Below are positions 12,261-25,619 of a stretch of 64,000 nucleotides of DNA, one piece after another (position 1 is the stretch's first letter; each line of letters starts with the position of its first letter). The notes beneath the pieces were generated by a model that made no database searches, was not told the origin of the DNA, and was given only the letters and a program-made list of their open reading frames with translations. The position numbers and the translations under genes were made by a program. The DNA comes from Ephydatia muelleri (taxonomy: Eukaryota; Porifera; Demospongiae; Spongillida; Spongillidae): positions 3,847,375-3,911,374 of the forward strand of contig JABACO010000010.1 in the NCBI GenBank assembly GCA_013339895.1. The letters run 5' to 3'.

Positions 12261-12998
12261 TGTATAGAAGTGTACTGGGTCATTGCTATAAGTACTCACA
12301 AACTTGCTTTTTTATAATGGTCATATGATATGGCCACACCCCTTTATGACATGTATGAATGTATATTAACATGACATGTACATATATGGAAAAGTTCATT
12401 TACATCTCACAAGTGCAGGTTGACAACATTTACATGTACAGATGTAATAATACAACAAATACAAATAGTTCACATCAAATCTCCCAGTTTCCATCAATGT
12501 AAGGCTTGATCCTAGCAGGATAAAAATATATTAAGACATCACACCATGCAAACATATCATACATACAATTTGATGAAGAGACTACAGTAGTGAAAATCTG
12601 GTTACAATTTGTGCATGTGTGTGTAGATGTGTATGCATGTGTGCCATGTACACACACATACACCACTAACACACACGTGTACACACAGACACACACTAAC
12701 ACACACACTAATACACATACACACACATGTGTACATGTGTACACATATACACGTGTACACTAACACATTACTTACCAAGCCTTGTAACTTCCCCAGGCTA
12801 AGTAGGTGTGTAGGTGTACGTACCCAGCCCCTAAGCTCCCCAGCTATATGCTTCTGTCAAAACGTGCCCAGTTGACTGATTGGGGGCCAGGGCGAGAACC
12901 CCTCTGAGCTGTGATTCTGCCAACCCCGACCTGTTGGCTGTGGGGAACTCCCGTGAGTGACGCTGGTCACCAATTGGGAGTCCCTGTGGCCAAGCCAT
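12260..12998. other. CACTA-2 interior, short CA/TG microsatellite at 12,600-12,760
   Basis: AT-rich unique DNA, then a mixed CA/TG microsatellite (ACACACACATACACC-like, with TGTGTACATGTGTACA), then moderately GC-rich sequence up to the CACTA-3 insertion. No gene is recognised. Confidence 0.5.
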
Positions 12999-13239
12999 CA
13001 CAGCGAAACCATTACATTGAGACGGTAACGTCTCATCACGTGACCTTACCCGTCACTCAGATGTAGGCGGATACCGTTGATATCAATACCAACGGTCCGT
13101 CTGTGGACGGAGAGTGGACGGCAACGTCCTTCCCCTCCGTCGCTCTGTCACGTCTTTAAACGTTATAATCCGTCAGTCCGGGAAATCCACGGTTAAAGGC
13201 GGTTCGCTTTTTACCGCATCGTATACCGTCGGTACGTAA

Positions 13240-14335
13240 GGTTGAATTTCTGGCTACCGGTACTACAGCGGTACCGCTTCTACTTTCTATCCATGCAGCT
13301 TTAACGTATACGTGCACCATCCCATTCACTTTTCTCAGGGTTAGTTCTTCAAAAAACCATACACAAATACAAATGCATATAAAAAGGAAGTGCAAGTGTC
13401 AGTTTTGCTTAATTGGTCTCCACATTAGGCAAAAAGCCGGATTCCGTTCTGTTGAAAGATAATTATGTGTAGCATCAATCATGAATGCATGAACCACAGA
13501 AGTACTTGCTTACACATTTGCGCCGGTATTGACAATCTGCGCGCGATGACACTGGCACAAACGTGGAGCCACTCACGTCATCAAACGTTCATCTTGTGTA
13601 AAAAGTCACAGATGAGAAAAAAACATACCTCATTGCGTTCCAAAGCCAAAAAAAATAAAGGTGGCTGGGTAGAGGAAATACAATTAAATAACGTACCAAT
13701 AATACGTTACACCTACTAATATGTGTTCGCGTTACAACCTATTCCTGTAGATGGAAGAAAAGTGGTTGTGATATCTTCGACACCCCAAAAATGGCACTTA
13801 CGCAGCACTCATGTCAGTATGTGGCGAATCAACAAGTTTATTCGGATCCATAACTTCCACGCCAATCTTTGAACCTGAAAGTTGCTATAGAGGAGGACAA
13901 AGGCCGATAGCGAAACGCTTACCATATCGTGCTCTTTGCTGCGCTGATGCACGTTGTACTTTGGCGCCAAAATAGGTTGCGATAAAATCCATCGGCTACA
14001 CCACTGTTTCCCCGCCAAAAACCTAATATTAATAGTCACGTGAATTGGTCAAGGGACAGTTATAGTTGAATTAACCAGCAACTGTCAATCAATTGCAATT
14101 AGCGAGCTTATACCGCTTGTTATTGGTATGCGATGTGTTGCCATGGCAATGAGGTAACAGTCCAGTACATGTATGTGCGATTTAAATCTTTTATCAGCCT
14201 TGAAATTGATTCATTAAGGTCCAATACAAGAATGCAGAACATACAACATGTACATGGAATCAGTTTTAGTTTGAGTGAGGATGGAAGACATAATCCTTTA
14301 TCCCTACACATGTAAAGAATGAATGAAGTACTTCT
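13240..14335. other. CACTA-3 interior without a recognised gene
   Basis: Unique sequence between the left subterminal repeats and the minisatellite. Short frames occur on both strands but none shows a known motif; an accessory-gene remnant would be expected here by analogy with CACTA-1 and was not recognised. Confidence 0.35.
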
Positions 14336-14339
14336 ATAA

Positions 14340-14756
14340 TGTTGCACACAGCCACACACACGTCACACAAACAGGCACACATCACACACAGGCACACATC
14401 ACACAAGGCATACATCACACATAGGCACACATCACACAGGCACATATCACACATAGGCACACATCATACAGAGGCACACATCACACAGAGGCACACATCA
14501 CACAGGATACATAACACAGAGGCACCATCACACAGGTACACATCACACAGGCACACATCACACAGTGGCACACATCACAGACGCACTCATCACTAAGGCT
14601 ACAAACACACACAGGCACACATCACACAAACAGGCACACATCACACACAGGCATACATCACTCATAGGCACAAATGACACACAGGCACACATCACACACA
14701 GAGGCACACATCACACAGGCACACATAACACAGAAGCACCATCACACAGGTACACA
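14340..14756. repeat. CA-rich minisatellite B, left part
   Basis: Tandem repeats built on ACATCACACAGGCAC and ACATCACACAGAGGCAC (about 15-19 bp). The array resumes at 16,557 with the same unit: CACTA-4 has split one minisatellite in two. Confidence 0.95.
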
Positions 14757-16556
14757 CACGGCGCGACAGTGTACCGTATGCAGCCTTGTATATTGCACCC
14801 ATACTAATCGATACTCGTCTGCACTCGACACGTGGGCAGTTTTTCATACGTCACGAATGCGGCGCCATGGATACGTCTCAGAACGAACACTTCGCTTATA
14901 CGTATGATATCGCGGTCTGCATATGGATTCAGTATATTCGTCATCACCTGTCTGCATACTTCAGATGAACGCGTGCAGACTCTGTACACGTCATGTATTC
15001 GAATCGTTTCAAATCCATTTTCTGTCCTACATACTTGAAGGCTAGTGCTTAAACCCTGAACCACGCCAGCAATAATACGGCAAATTTTAATCAATAACAG
15101 CTGAAATACAACTTGGTCAAAAAATAAACAGGCATATATAGTTCCAAGCTGGCGATCAAAGTCTCCATCACATTTTCCTGATGTAGTTAGAAGGGCACTC
15201 TCCGCCTAGCAGAGGCCTCTTGGAAGGCGAGCACGAGCCTCTACTACTCTCGCGGCACTTGTCGACGGTTTCCTTACAAGCACACGCTAAAATATTACAG
15301 AGGTTATGCACAAAGAACTCAGCATTTACTTACTCTCTGACCGCGGTGGTAGCTAGCTTATGCTTTACAATGCCATCGTCGTCATCCCCTTGGTTGGCCA
15401 TGCAGCGAAACGTTTTCATTTGGCCGTAGTACACCCTGGCGTCGGCTCAAGAGCTGTGGTCAGAAAGGAAAGTCATAGCATGCCTACTCTGTACCTGCGT
15501 TTCTTCTTTGCCGGGGTTGGTCACTTCCACCATTTCAGTCTCGATGTACTCGCTTAAATATCTCCTGACCCTGAAGTTATTGGCACACGCACATAATCCA
15601 CATGCACACATACAACGTACTATGCTCTTCACGTAATGGCGTTCTATTGGTCGGCACTGTGCTTAAGAGAACAAACATGACGTAAGCATGTAAACCTTTG
15701 TGACAACTTGAAACGCCGCCTAACTGCATCTACTGAATCACACACTTGTCCTGGTTTGACATAAGCAACACCTACAGTGTAAACACGCACAACTTACCAG
15801 GCCTAGACTGCTTAAGTCCGTTTGGTATGCATTTATAACCTCCGCCTGTCACCCGCGTTGTCCGAAACTCTTTATCTTGCACAGTTGCACCTCACTGATT
15901 CGTCAGCTATATAGTGATCAAAATCAACAATCCAATTTCTCTGACGTTGGGAACAGCTCCATTAGTACTGTCTCCACAGATAGCCCAGTAGTCCAATTTT
16001 CCTTTCCTCCTATTTCGTTGCATGGGAACTAAACCAAGTTGCCTATTTTTGTTTCCTTTGCTCGATCGTGCGTCGTCACCTCCACTAATGACCAACACGT
16101 GCAAAACTTAAAACCGAGCATGCGCAGATAATGATATCAAAATTAATTGCTCAAATAGGCTACACCCGCTAGAAATAGTCACAGATGTAGGTATCAGAAG
16201 TTTACAATGATTATAGGGATCCAATAACTTACCTGTGAGTACGCGACTCGGTCGAGGTAATTATAGTAGCCACACTCATATGAATGCGTTTTCATGGGTG
16301 TGGTTAAAACGGCCTATATTCCTATTTATTGCGCACATCGTAATTTACGGGCTAAACTACCGCTCGCGATATGGGTGCGATACGCACCCGATACTTAGCC
16401 CCAACAATACCCATCTGCACACTGCACTGGACGTTGACATATCTAGGTAGGAGTATGTATATTGGTCCGCACACGTGCATGTCTGGATATGTATCTGCAT
16501 ACCATGGCGTGGGCAAACTCTGCATATTACTGCATACGATACTATGTCACGCAGTG
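14757..16556. mobile_element. CACTA-4: 1.8-kb element nested in CACTA-3
   Basis: Left end CACGGCGCGACAGTGTACCG at 14,757; right end, read inward, CACTGCGTGACATAGTATCG at 16,556. The imperfect inverted repeats share CAC-GCG-GACA, then CGTATGCAG (about 22 of 27 positions). Flanks are ACA on both sides; since the host is a CA-rich repeat the duplication alone is weak, but the unit of minisatellite B is cleanly interrupted at exactly these points. The subterminal zone holds TCTGCA/TGCAGA motifs. Inside, only short frames occur (for example MEGEHEPLLLSRHLSTVSL at 15,220) and none is recognised; it looks like a non-autonomous element. Confidence 0.78.
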
Positions 16557-17890
16557 ACATCACACAGACACACATCACACACAGGCACACATCACACAAA
16601 CAGGCACACATCACACACAGGCATACACACGCACAGGCACAAATGACACACAGGCACAAATCACACAGGCACACATCACACATAGGCACAAATCACACAT
16701 CACACAGGCACACACAGAGGCACACATCACACAGGCACACATCACACAGGCACACATCACACAGGCTCATGTCACACACAGACACAGACACTCATCACGA
16801 AGGCTACATATCACAGAGGCACACATCACACACATGCACACATCACACACATGCACACTCACACAGGCACATATCACACACAAGTTACACATATTGGCAC
16901 ACATTACAGACAGGCTCACATCACACAGAGGTATGCACACAGACACACATAGCACACAGCCATACATCACACATAGACACACATCACATATAGGCACACA
17001 TCACTAAGGCTACAGGCACAAATGACACATAGGCACATATCACACACAGGCACACATCACACACAGGTTACACATATTGGCACACATTACACACAGGCAC
17101 ACATCACACATAGGCACACATCACACAGAGGCACACATCACACAGAGGCATGTGTATATCACACACAGGCACACATCACACGCAGGCATACATCACACAC
17201 AGCCACATCACACACAGGCACACATTGCACATAGGCACCATCACACAGGCACACATCACACATCTCACACAGGCACAAGCACACATCACATAGGCACACA
17301 TCACACACAGGCACACATCACACACACAGGCACATATCACACACAGAGGCACACATCACACACAGAGGCAAACATCACACACAGCCACACATCACACACA
17401 GGCACACATCACACACAAGTTACACATTGGCACACATCACACACAAGGACACATCATAAACAGAGGAACACATCACACAGGCACTCATCACTAAGACTAC
17501 ACATTACAGAGAGGCAAACATCACACACGGGCACTCATCACACAGCAATACATCACACAGAGGCAAGTGCACATTACTCAGAGGCATACATCACGCACAG
17601 AGCAGAGGGACACATCACACAGAGGCACGTGTACATCCCAAATCACACACAGGAACACATCACACAGAGGCATGTGTACATCACACATAGGCTACACATA
17701 TTGGCACACATTACACACAGGGACACATGTATCATAAACAGAGGCGCATATCACACAGAGGCACTCATCACTAAGGCTACATATTACACAGAGGCACACA
17801 TTGACACAGGCACACATCAACACACAGGCACACATACACAGTGGCACACATCTCACACAGAGGCACACATCACACATACACACACAGGCA
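16557..17890. repeat. CA-rich minisatellite B, right part
   Basis: Same 15-19 bp unit as at 14,340-14,756 (ACATCACACAGAGGCAC and relatives), about 1.3 kb. All open frames over it are repeat artefacts. Confidence 0.95.
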
Positions 17891-18140
17891 ACTGGTGCCA
17901 TTTATAGTTATGGAGTCCTTGCTGTAAAGATTCTTTACTTGATGACAAATCTGACTCAGAGCCGGAGAGGTATTCTATATGCTCTCCTGTCTGCCATAGT
18001 ACCGCGGTACCCAGTACGTCTGTATAATAAAAAAGGATACAATTAGCTACCGCTCAGCACTAGCTATATCTCGCGAATCGAGTATGCAGCTGCGCATATG
18101 CATACATAATCGGTGCACGTGTATGATATACGATACATAC

Positions 18141-18279
18141 CTTCCGCAGGAAGCTGTTGTTTAGCTTGAAGAGAACTATCAGCTTTGGATGACGACTCTA
18201 CTAGCATTTGGTGTTCAAAAAATGTAGATCCACACACGTATTCCCCGCAGTGGTGACAGTAACGTCACTTGCCGCTCAT
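18141..18279 (-). pseudogene. CACTA-3 transposase first exon (zinc-finger start)
   Basis: The minus strand from ATG 18,279 reads MSGK, a stop, then RYCHHCGEYVCGSTFFEHQM and a Ser-rich tail ending at a splice donor (GTATGT) after 18,141. The C-x2-C...TF-x2-H pattern is the same as the first exon of the CACTA-1 transposase (YCEHCEEFVSARTFLRH). Orientation and the position beside the right subterminal repeats fit a CACTA transposase start. One in-frame TGA and the absence of downstream exons mean it is dead. Confidence 0.65.
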
Positions 18280-18491
18280 TTTTTGAATTCGGAAGGAGTT
18301 ACTTGTATCACGTGACCATGCGTCAATAATAGTGGAGGACGCGGTACCGTGCGGTAGCGTTCGTCGATTACCGTTCATAAATACACGGATACCGTCACTA
18401 AACGTTTCCGTGAAATTTACGTGGAAGTCCGTCTTGATCGAAAGTGACGGGGCACCGTTGCAACCCGTCTCCGGATAGCGGTTTCGCTGTG

Positions 18492-18830
18492 CATGCGTGG
18501 CTTGTTAGGTCATTTGGGGGAGACTCAGGGAGGCAGGCACCAGATGGTGGCGTTGGCCACCCACTGAGTGATCTGCATACCAAGCCAGGACGCTGGCCCA
18601 GGCTTGGGTCCCCGAGTTAGAAGGTCAAGCCTGGTAGGGACCCACCCTGGCTGTATTTAATATTAATAGGCATGACAGTGATTAAGAAATACACAGAAGG
18701 GGTACAATGGTGATGCAGGGGTGGAGGGTGGGTGATGTGAACCAACAAGCTCTCCTGAAGCACCGGGGAGTGCTGGGAGGCTGCCGGGGCATACAATGAA
18801 CACATGCACCAAATGCACACATACATGTTC
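18492..18830. other. CACTA-2 interior right of CACTA-3
   Basis: Moderately GC-rich DNA continuous with the sequence left of 12,999 once CACTA-3 is removed. No gene is recognised. Confidence 0.4.
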
Positions 18831-18954
18831 TCACTGACACACAGACACACATGTGCGCACCAGCGTGCGTGCACACACACACGCACACACACACACACAC
18901 CTTATGCGCGAACACAAACATGTACCACCTAGTGCCACTGATATACACTCAACA

Positions 18955-21900
18955 CTGATGCACAACACCTAGCAACACTGATGCACACACACCTAGCAAC
19001 AGTGATGAACACACACCTAGCAACACTGATGTACACACAACCAGCAACACTGATGCACACACACCTAGCAACAGTGATGAACACACACCTAGCAACACTG
19101 ATGCACAAACACCTAGCAGCATCGATGTACACACACCTAGCAACAGTGATGAACACACACCTAGCAACACTGATGTACACACCCCAAGCAACTGTGTCGC
19201 ACACACACCTAGCAACACTAATGCACACACACCTAGCAAACACTGATGTACACACACCAAGCAACACTGATGAACACACACAAACATAGATTCACTGATG
19301 CACACACACAGACATACACACCAAGCAACACTGATGTACACACACCTAGCAACACTGATGCACACACACACATAGAAACTACACACTAAGCTACACTGAT
19401 GTACACACACCAAGCAACACTGATGTACACCTAGCAACACTGATGAACACACACCTAGCAACACTGATGCACACAAACCTAGCAACATTGATGTACAGAC
19501 ATCTAGCAACACTGATGTACACACATCTAGCAACACTGATGCACACACACAAACATAGCAACACTGATGCACACACAGACATACACACCAAGCAACACTG
19601 ATGTACACACACCTAGCAACACTGATGCACACACACACATAGAAACTACACACTAAGCTACACTGATGTACACACACCAAGCAACACGGATGTACACACA
19701 CCTAGCAACACTGATGTACACACACCTAGCAACAGTGATGCACACACACCTAGCAACACTGATGCACACACACCTAGCAACAGTGATGAACACACACCTA
19801 GCAACACTGATGTACACACACACCAAGCAACTGTGTTGCACACACACCTAGCAACACTGATGCACACACACCTAGCAACAGTGATGAACACACACCTAGC
19901 AACACTGATGTACACACACACCAAGCAACACTGATGCACACACACCTAGCAACACTGATGTACACACACCTAGCAACACTGATGAACACACACCTAGCAA
20001 CACTGATGTACACACACCTAGCAACAGTGATGCACACACACCTAGCAACACTGATGTACACACACCAAGCAACTGTGTGGCACACACACCTAGCAACACT
20101 AATGCACACACACCTAGCAAACACTGATGTACACACACCAAGCAACAGTGTTGCACACACACCTAACAACATCGATGTACACATATCTAGCAACACTGAT
20201 GAACACACACAAACATAGATTCACTGATGCACACACACAGACATACACACCAAGCAACACTGATGTACACACACCTAGCAACACTGATGCACACACACAC
20301 ATAGAAACTACACACTAAGCTACACTGATGTACACACACCAAGCAACACTGATGTACACACACCTAGCAACACTGATGAACACACACCTAGCAACACTGA
20401 TGCACACAAACCTAGCAACACTGATGTATACACACCTAGCAACACTGATGCGCACACACAGATATACACACCAAGCAACACTGATGTACACACACCTAGC
20501 AACACTGATGCACATACACACACATAGAAACTACACACTAAGCTACATTGAGGTTCACACACCAAGCAACACTGATGCACACACACATACAAACTACACA
20601 CTAAGCTACACTGATGTACACACACCAAGCAACACTTATGTACACACACCTAGCAACACTGATGTACACACACCTAGCAACAGTGTTGCACACACACCTA
20701 GCAACACTGATGCACGCACACCTAGCAACATCGAAGTACACACACCTAGCAACACTGATGCACACACACCTAGCACAAACACTGATGTACACACACCTAG
20801 CAACAGTGTTGCACACACACCTAGCAACACTGATGCACGCACACCTAGCAACATCGAAGTACACACACCTAGCAACACTGATGTACACACATCTACTGTA
20901 GCAACACTGATGCACACACACAAACATAGCAACACTGATGCACACACAGACATACACACCAAGCAACACTGATGTACACACACCTAGCAACACTGATGCA
21001 CACACACACATAGAAACTACACACTAAGCTACACGGATGTACACACACCAAGCAACACTGATGAACACACACCTAGTAACACTGATGCACACACACCTAG
21101 CAACAGTGATGAACACACACCTAGCAACACTGATGTACACACACACCAAGCAACTGTGTTGCACACACACCTAGCAACACTGATGCACACACACCTAGCA
21201 ACATCGATGTACACGCACCTAGCAACACTGATGAACACACACCTAGCAACACTGATGCACACACACCTAGCAAATACTGATGTACACACACCTAGCAACA
21301 CTGATGAACACACACCAAGCAACAGTGATGTACACACACCTAGCAACACTGATGGACATACACCTAGCAACAGTGATGTACACACACCAAGCAACTGTGT
21401 TGCACACACACCTAGCAGCATTAATGCACACACACCTAGCAACATCGATGTACACGCAACTAGCAACACTGATGAACACACACCTAGCAACACTGATGCA
21501 CACACACCTAGCAAACGCTGATATACACACACCTAGCAACAGTGTTGCACACACACCTAGCAACAGTGTTGCACACACACCTAGCAACACTGATGCACAC
21601 ACACCTAGCAACATCGATGTACACACACGTAGCAACACTGATGCACACACACCTAGCAACACTGATGCACACACACCTAGCAAACAATGATGTACACACA
21701 CCTAGCAACACTGATGCACACACACCTAGCAACATCGATGTACACACATCTAGCAACATCGATGTACACACACTTAGCAACACTGATGTACACACATCTA
21801 GCAACACTGATGCACACACACAAACATAGCAACACTGATGCACACACACAGACATACACACCAAGCAACACTGATGTACACACACCTAGCAACACTGATG

Positions 21901-22350
21901 TACACACACCTAGCAACACTAATGCACACACACCTAGCAAACACTGATGTACACACACCAAGCAACAGTGTTGCACACACACCTAACAACACTGATGCAC
22001 ACACACCTAGCAACATCGATGTACATGCACATATCTAGCAACACTGATGAACACACACAAACATAGATACACTGATGCACACACAGACATACACACCAAG
22101 CAACACTGATGTACACACACCTATCAACACTGATGCACACACACACATAGAAACTACACACTAAGCAACACTGATGTACACACACCTAGCAACACTGATG
22201 CACATACACACACATAGAAACTACACACTAAGCTACACTGATGTACACACACCAAGCAACACTGATGTACACACACAGATGCACACACACATACACACCA
22301 AGCAACACTGATGCACAAACACCAAGCAACACTGGTGTAGACTACTTGAA
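18955..22350. repeat. CA-rich minisatellite D (in CACTA-2)
   Basis: About 3.4 kb of tandem 22-25 bp units, consensus CACACACCTAGCAACACTGATG, with variants (CACCAAGCAACTGTG, AACATCGATGTACA) and higher-order units of several hundred bp marked by ACATAGAAACTACACACTAAGC (seen near 19,373, 19,640, 20,300, 20,525 and others). The many overlapping open frames on both strands are artefacts. Confidence 0.95.
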
Positions 22351-23890
22351 CACTGATACACACAGTCTAGTAACATTGCACACATATCAGGCGACTATGG
22401 ACACAGACACAGGCAACAATAGATTAAATTGTGCTCTAAATCGAATGCACTTCAGAAAAGCACAAGTACATTGAATCTAGAAAACGGCACACACAAACAA
22501 CTGACAGGAGCCACAACTGAGTTTTTAACTATCTCACTCTTTCAAAACCACGTAATTATAATCCAAACGACTACTTACGCGCAACGGAACGAGTTTCACC
22601 ACTCCAAAGTGTCTTCCAACAGTTCTCATCATCTTAAAACTTACATAACGAAAAGAAGAACGCACAAAACACACACAGGATCGAATGGCCTTGAAGTGCC
22701 TAAAAAATGGCGATTCAAATCGCGCGATCGCAACTACATGTAGGATCAATACGATGTTATTAAAAAGGAAACGAAAGAAAGTAGTTCAACCCCTTACCAA
22801 GCGAGAAAAGTAAAGTTGTCCATACAAAAGTAGATTCGTCTGAACGCAGTTCGCGCGTCTTCACTAACGCTTTTTCAAACGCTTGGAGTCCAAATTCTAT
22901 TCCTTCATTACGCGTACAATGATTATTTAGAAAGATGGCATTAAATTGTTAATAGCTACAATAGCATTCACTTGTGTGCAACGAATTACGCCCTCGCGGA
23001 TCGGTAGAATGTAATTAGCAAAGTTGAGATTCTTGTATACAGGCGTGTATAACAACCCTTATTTACACTGTGGTTTTTTGATTAGCACACACTGCCGTTA
23101 TACACAGTTATACACAATTATACGCAATGTGTATAACAAATACTGTATAACTACTTGTATAACAATGTTATACAGGTGAGTATAACATCCCTTTTTACAC
23201 AGTGAGAGGGACTAGTAGGCGCTAAAAATGAATACAAGGGACGTGATTAACTCACCTTGCCAATTTGCCTCTGATATAACAAAAAAAGAGTTGAAAAAGT
23301 CGGCGGTCACATTGGAGCGAATGTTAGAAAGAAAACAGCCACGAAAAAAAAGTCAACCTGGTGAAATAGAAAAGCCAATCCATACCTTTCATAACAGAAA
23401 CAATAACAGATCAACAAAGGATCGCTTGTAACACGAGCGCAATACAGCCGCTCCTAAAAGACACCATAACGGTAAAATTATTCAAAACAGCCCTGGCGGT
23501 GGTACAATTGACGCTCAAAGACGCACTGTTATTTACTTAGTCGCCGTCCCTACTAACCTGGCGCATTTGATGTGTCAAGCGGAACCATATGATAATTACA
23601 GTTGGGCGTAGCCCGACCTTCGTGTCTTGGCTGAAGGTCGGAGGTCGCGGGCGGCCGGTATGACTAGACTTGTCGCTTAACTTAATTCAAATTTGACTCT
23701 GCTTGCCTCAAAGAGCGCGAGTACGTAGTATAGAATCGCGAGTGCGAGTCATGAAGTCTCGAGCGGCGAGTAGGGTCGAATCGAGTACGAGTGGAGTTGA
23801 ATCGAGTGCAAGTCGAGTCGGACACGAGTGTGAGTCAAGCGAAGTGCGAGAGTGAACTTGGCCGGGGCCTGTAATACATGATTTCAATTT
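22351..23890. other. CACTA-2 right end and adjoining CACTA-1 sequence, no recognised gene
   Basis: 22,351-22,990 is unique DNA; 23,030-23,204 is the TGTATAAC-rich right end of CACTA-2. From 23,205 CACTA-1 resumes: a short plus-strand frame at 23,228-23,431 (Lys/Arg-rich, unrecognised), then at 23,700-23,860 a cryptically simple stretch rich in GAGTCGAG/GCGAGTGCGAG. Confidence 0.4.
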
Positions 23891-24119
23891 GGTCCTATAT
23901 TTACTTACCCTGTAAAGTCAATGGCAAATCTATCGCTAGCAAACGTATTGCAAAGACGTAGGTAAATATAAAACGGTATTTACACCTGTAGCAAATATGT
24001 TGTTATGTAGGTAAATATGTAAGTACCTTTACGTACGTGGTAAATGTATTGCAAACATTAGCGTAAAGACATTACATGTGTACATATGCGTAAATATGTG
24101 TGCAAATTTAATGTTTCAT
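23890..24119. repeat. CACTA-1 right subterminal repeats (interrupted)
   Basis: Dense GTAAATAT/TTTAC and GCAAA/TTTGC motifs matching those at 3,886-4,090. The arm is cut at 24,123 by the 24.36-kb element and its last about 55 bp lie at 48,485-48,539; removing the insertion restores CATGTTTGCG, a motif also present in the left arm near 4,045. Confidence 0.75.
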
Positions 24120-24159
24120 GTTTAACCACTTCTCATTTCACTGTGGAATTTCTCATTCC

Positions 24160-25560
24160 CATTTCTCATCTGAATATTTTACAATTCATTTGATTAATAA
24201 GAAATATGCTTCAAAGAAGAATTTTTCTCATTTTGCAGCTTGATTCTTTGTATCATTCAATAAACAATGCATGTTCAATAATTTTGAACAATCAACAAAA
24301 CAATACATGTAACTAATTTATGTTCTCTATCTTCTGTTCGAATGCTGATTTCATGGAAACTGATGTAGCTACAACGCTATTCCTCTTGAGTTCAAAGGCT
24401 TTCCATGGCAAATCTGTTGTTAAAAAACGAATCATAAATGAACCATTTATTCACAGCACTAGCATGTGATACTAACTTCACAAGGTTCTAGTGATAAAAA
24501 GACAATACATCAATATAATTCAATAATGCAGTCAGATACAATGCAGCTTTCTATTTGACATTTAAAAGTTATATTCGTTGTCAGGTACATCTGTTTAATA
24601 TATAGTGATGAACAGGGCAACGTTTGTTTTGAGATTTCAAATTAAAGATCTTCTCTGTAGTAACACATTTTAATGGATCCGAATTCAGTATTCTTTTTTG
24701 AAATTTCAAACTTTGGAGTGTCTAAAGTATTTCAATTTAAGGAGTATAGGATTTTCTGTTGTAAATGTCAAATATTGGAGATTTATCCGTGTATGTTTTT
24801 AATGTGTCTGCAGCGTTAGAAAGTTTAAATTTTGTAGAATCTATAGGGTTAGAAAAATAAATTTTTTTTACAGACAACGGGTTCTGTACAACGTGGAAAT
24901 ACTGCATCTGTTATGGATTCTTTGCGCTCAGAGCAGATGGAGTATTTTTGTCTATTAATTTTGTGACTAGTTGTGCTTTATGTATTTATAATTATATTTA
25001 TGATAATATTAAACACTTATAAATACATAAAAGACAATTAGTCACAAATAGACATAAGTTACTCACAAAAATACTTTGGAATCTATCATGATTCATTATT
25101 CTCTGTGTAAAATTTAATATATTGAACGTAATTTATTCTTTGAAAATTCAAACTTTGGAATGTAAAATTTGAGAGTACTGAAGTCACTGCTTGACATTTC
25201 AAATTTAGAAGTTTGAAACTTAAGAGTCCACAGAGATGTTTGAAATTTCAAAAATTGTGTATATCTAATTTTGAAGAGTGTACATTATGCTCTGTTAGAA
25301 AAGGCTTTTTGAAGTCTTACAGTGTATTAATTGATTAAATTAATGAGATATTTTTAAAGTTATATATCTTAGGAATGCACTGCTTGTCTCTACAATATGT
25401 GAACTTGATATTTCATTACATTCTTTTGTTTGCACCTATAAAATCATTCACATTCATATGAAGCACAGCAATGTAAAAGATCTCAAATACTTTTCACATA
25501 CCATATGCTGGGATATTTACATTCATAATTTTATTGCTTCTTGAAAGTATTTTGACAGCT
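24160..25560. repeat. Left terminal region of the 24.36-kb element, TTGAAATTTCAA repeats
   Basis: AT-rich DNA containing scattered copies of the palindrome TTTGAAATTTCAAA and half sites (near 24,630, 24,698, 25,137, 25,195, 25,240). The same palindrome forms a large array near the right end (43.5-47.8 kb), so it is probably a subterminal binding motif. No gene is recognised left of 25,620. Confidence 0.65.
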
Positions 25561-25619
25561 ATTGACAACTTAGGCACCACTGGGCTGTACAGCTAGATAT
25601 ATTCAAATCATGTACTTAC

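Larger units (their letters stand above)
12999..18491 (-). mobile_element. CACTA-3: 5.49-kb CACTA-like element nested in CACTA-2
   Basis: Terminal inverted repeat CACAGCGAAACC at 12,999 and its exact complement GGTTTCGCTGTG ending at 18,491. Flanks are CAT (12,996-12,998) and CAT (18,492-18,494). Subterminal regions are full of GACGG/CCGTC and CGGTA/TACCG motifs (about 13,022-13,240 and 18,300-18,475). A tnp2-type zinc-finger exon lies on the minus strand close to the right end. The interior is largely minisatellite, interrupted by CACTA-4. No catalytic domain remains, so it is a non-autonomous derivative. Confidence 0.9.
10220..23204 (+). mobile_element. CACTA-2: 12.98-kb EnSpm/CACTA element nested in CACTA-1
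   Basis: Left end CACTGTGTAAAAAGGG(T)TG at 10,220; right end, read inward, CACTGTGTAAAAAGGG(A)TG at 23,204: about 25 bp of terminal inverted repeat with one mismatch. Flanks are AGA (10,217-10,219) and AGA (23,205-23,207). Both ends continue into many copies of TGTATAAC/GTTATACA within about 200 bp, the subterminal binding repeats. It contains a remnant of the minus-strand accessory gene, the inserted CACTA-3 and minisatellite D. No transposase reading frame was found, so it is probably non-autonomous; without CACTA-3 it is about 7.5 kb. Confidence 0.92.

Noticed and set aside
14754-16559. Doubt whether the ACA duplication around CACTA-4 is chance
   Set aside because: ACA is common in the CA-rich host repeat, so it is weak alone; the split minisatellite and the 22/27 inverted-repeat match carry the call, so the element was kept.
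18929-22185. Dozens of overlapping open frames over minisatellite D
   Set aside because: Repeat-driven; every frame of both strands is open because the unit lacks stops.
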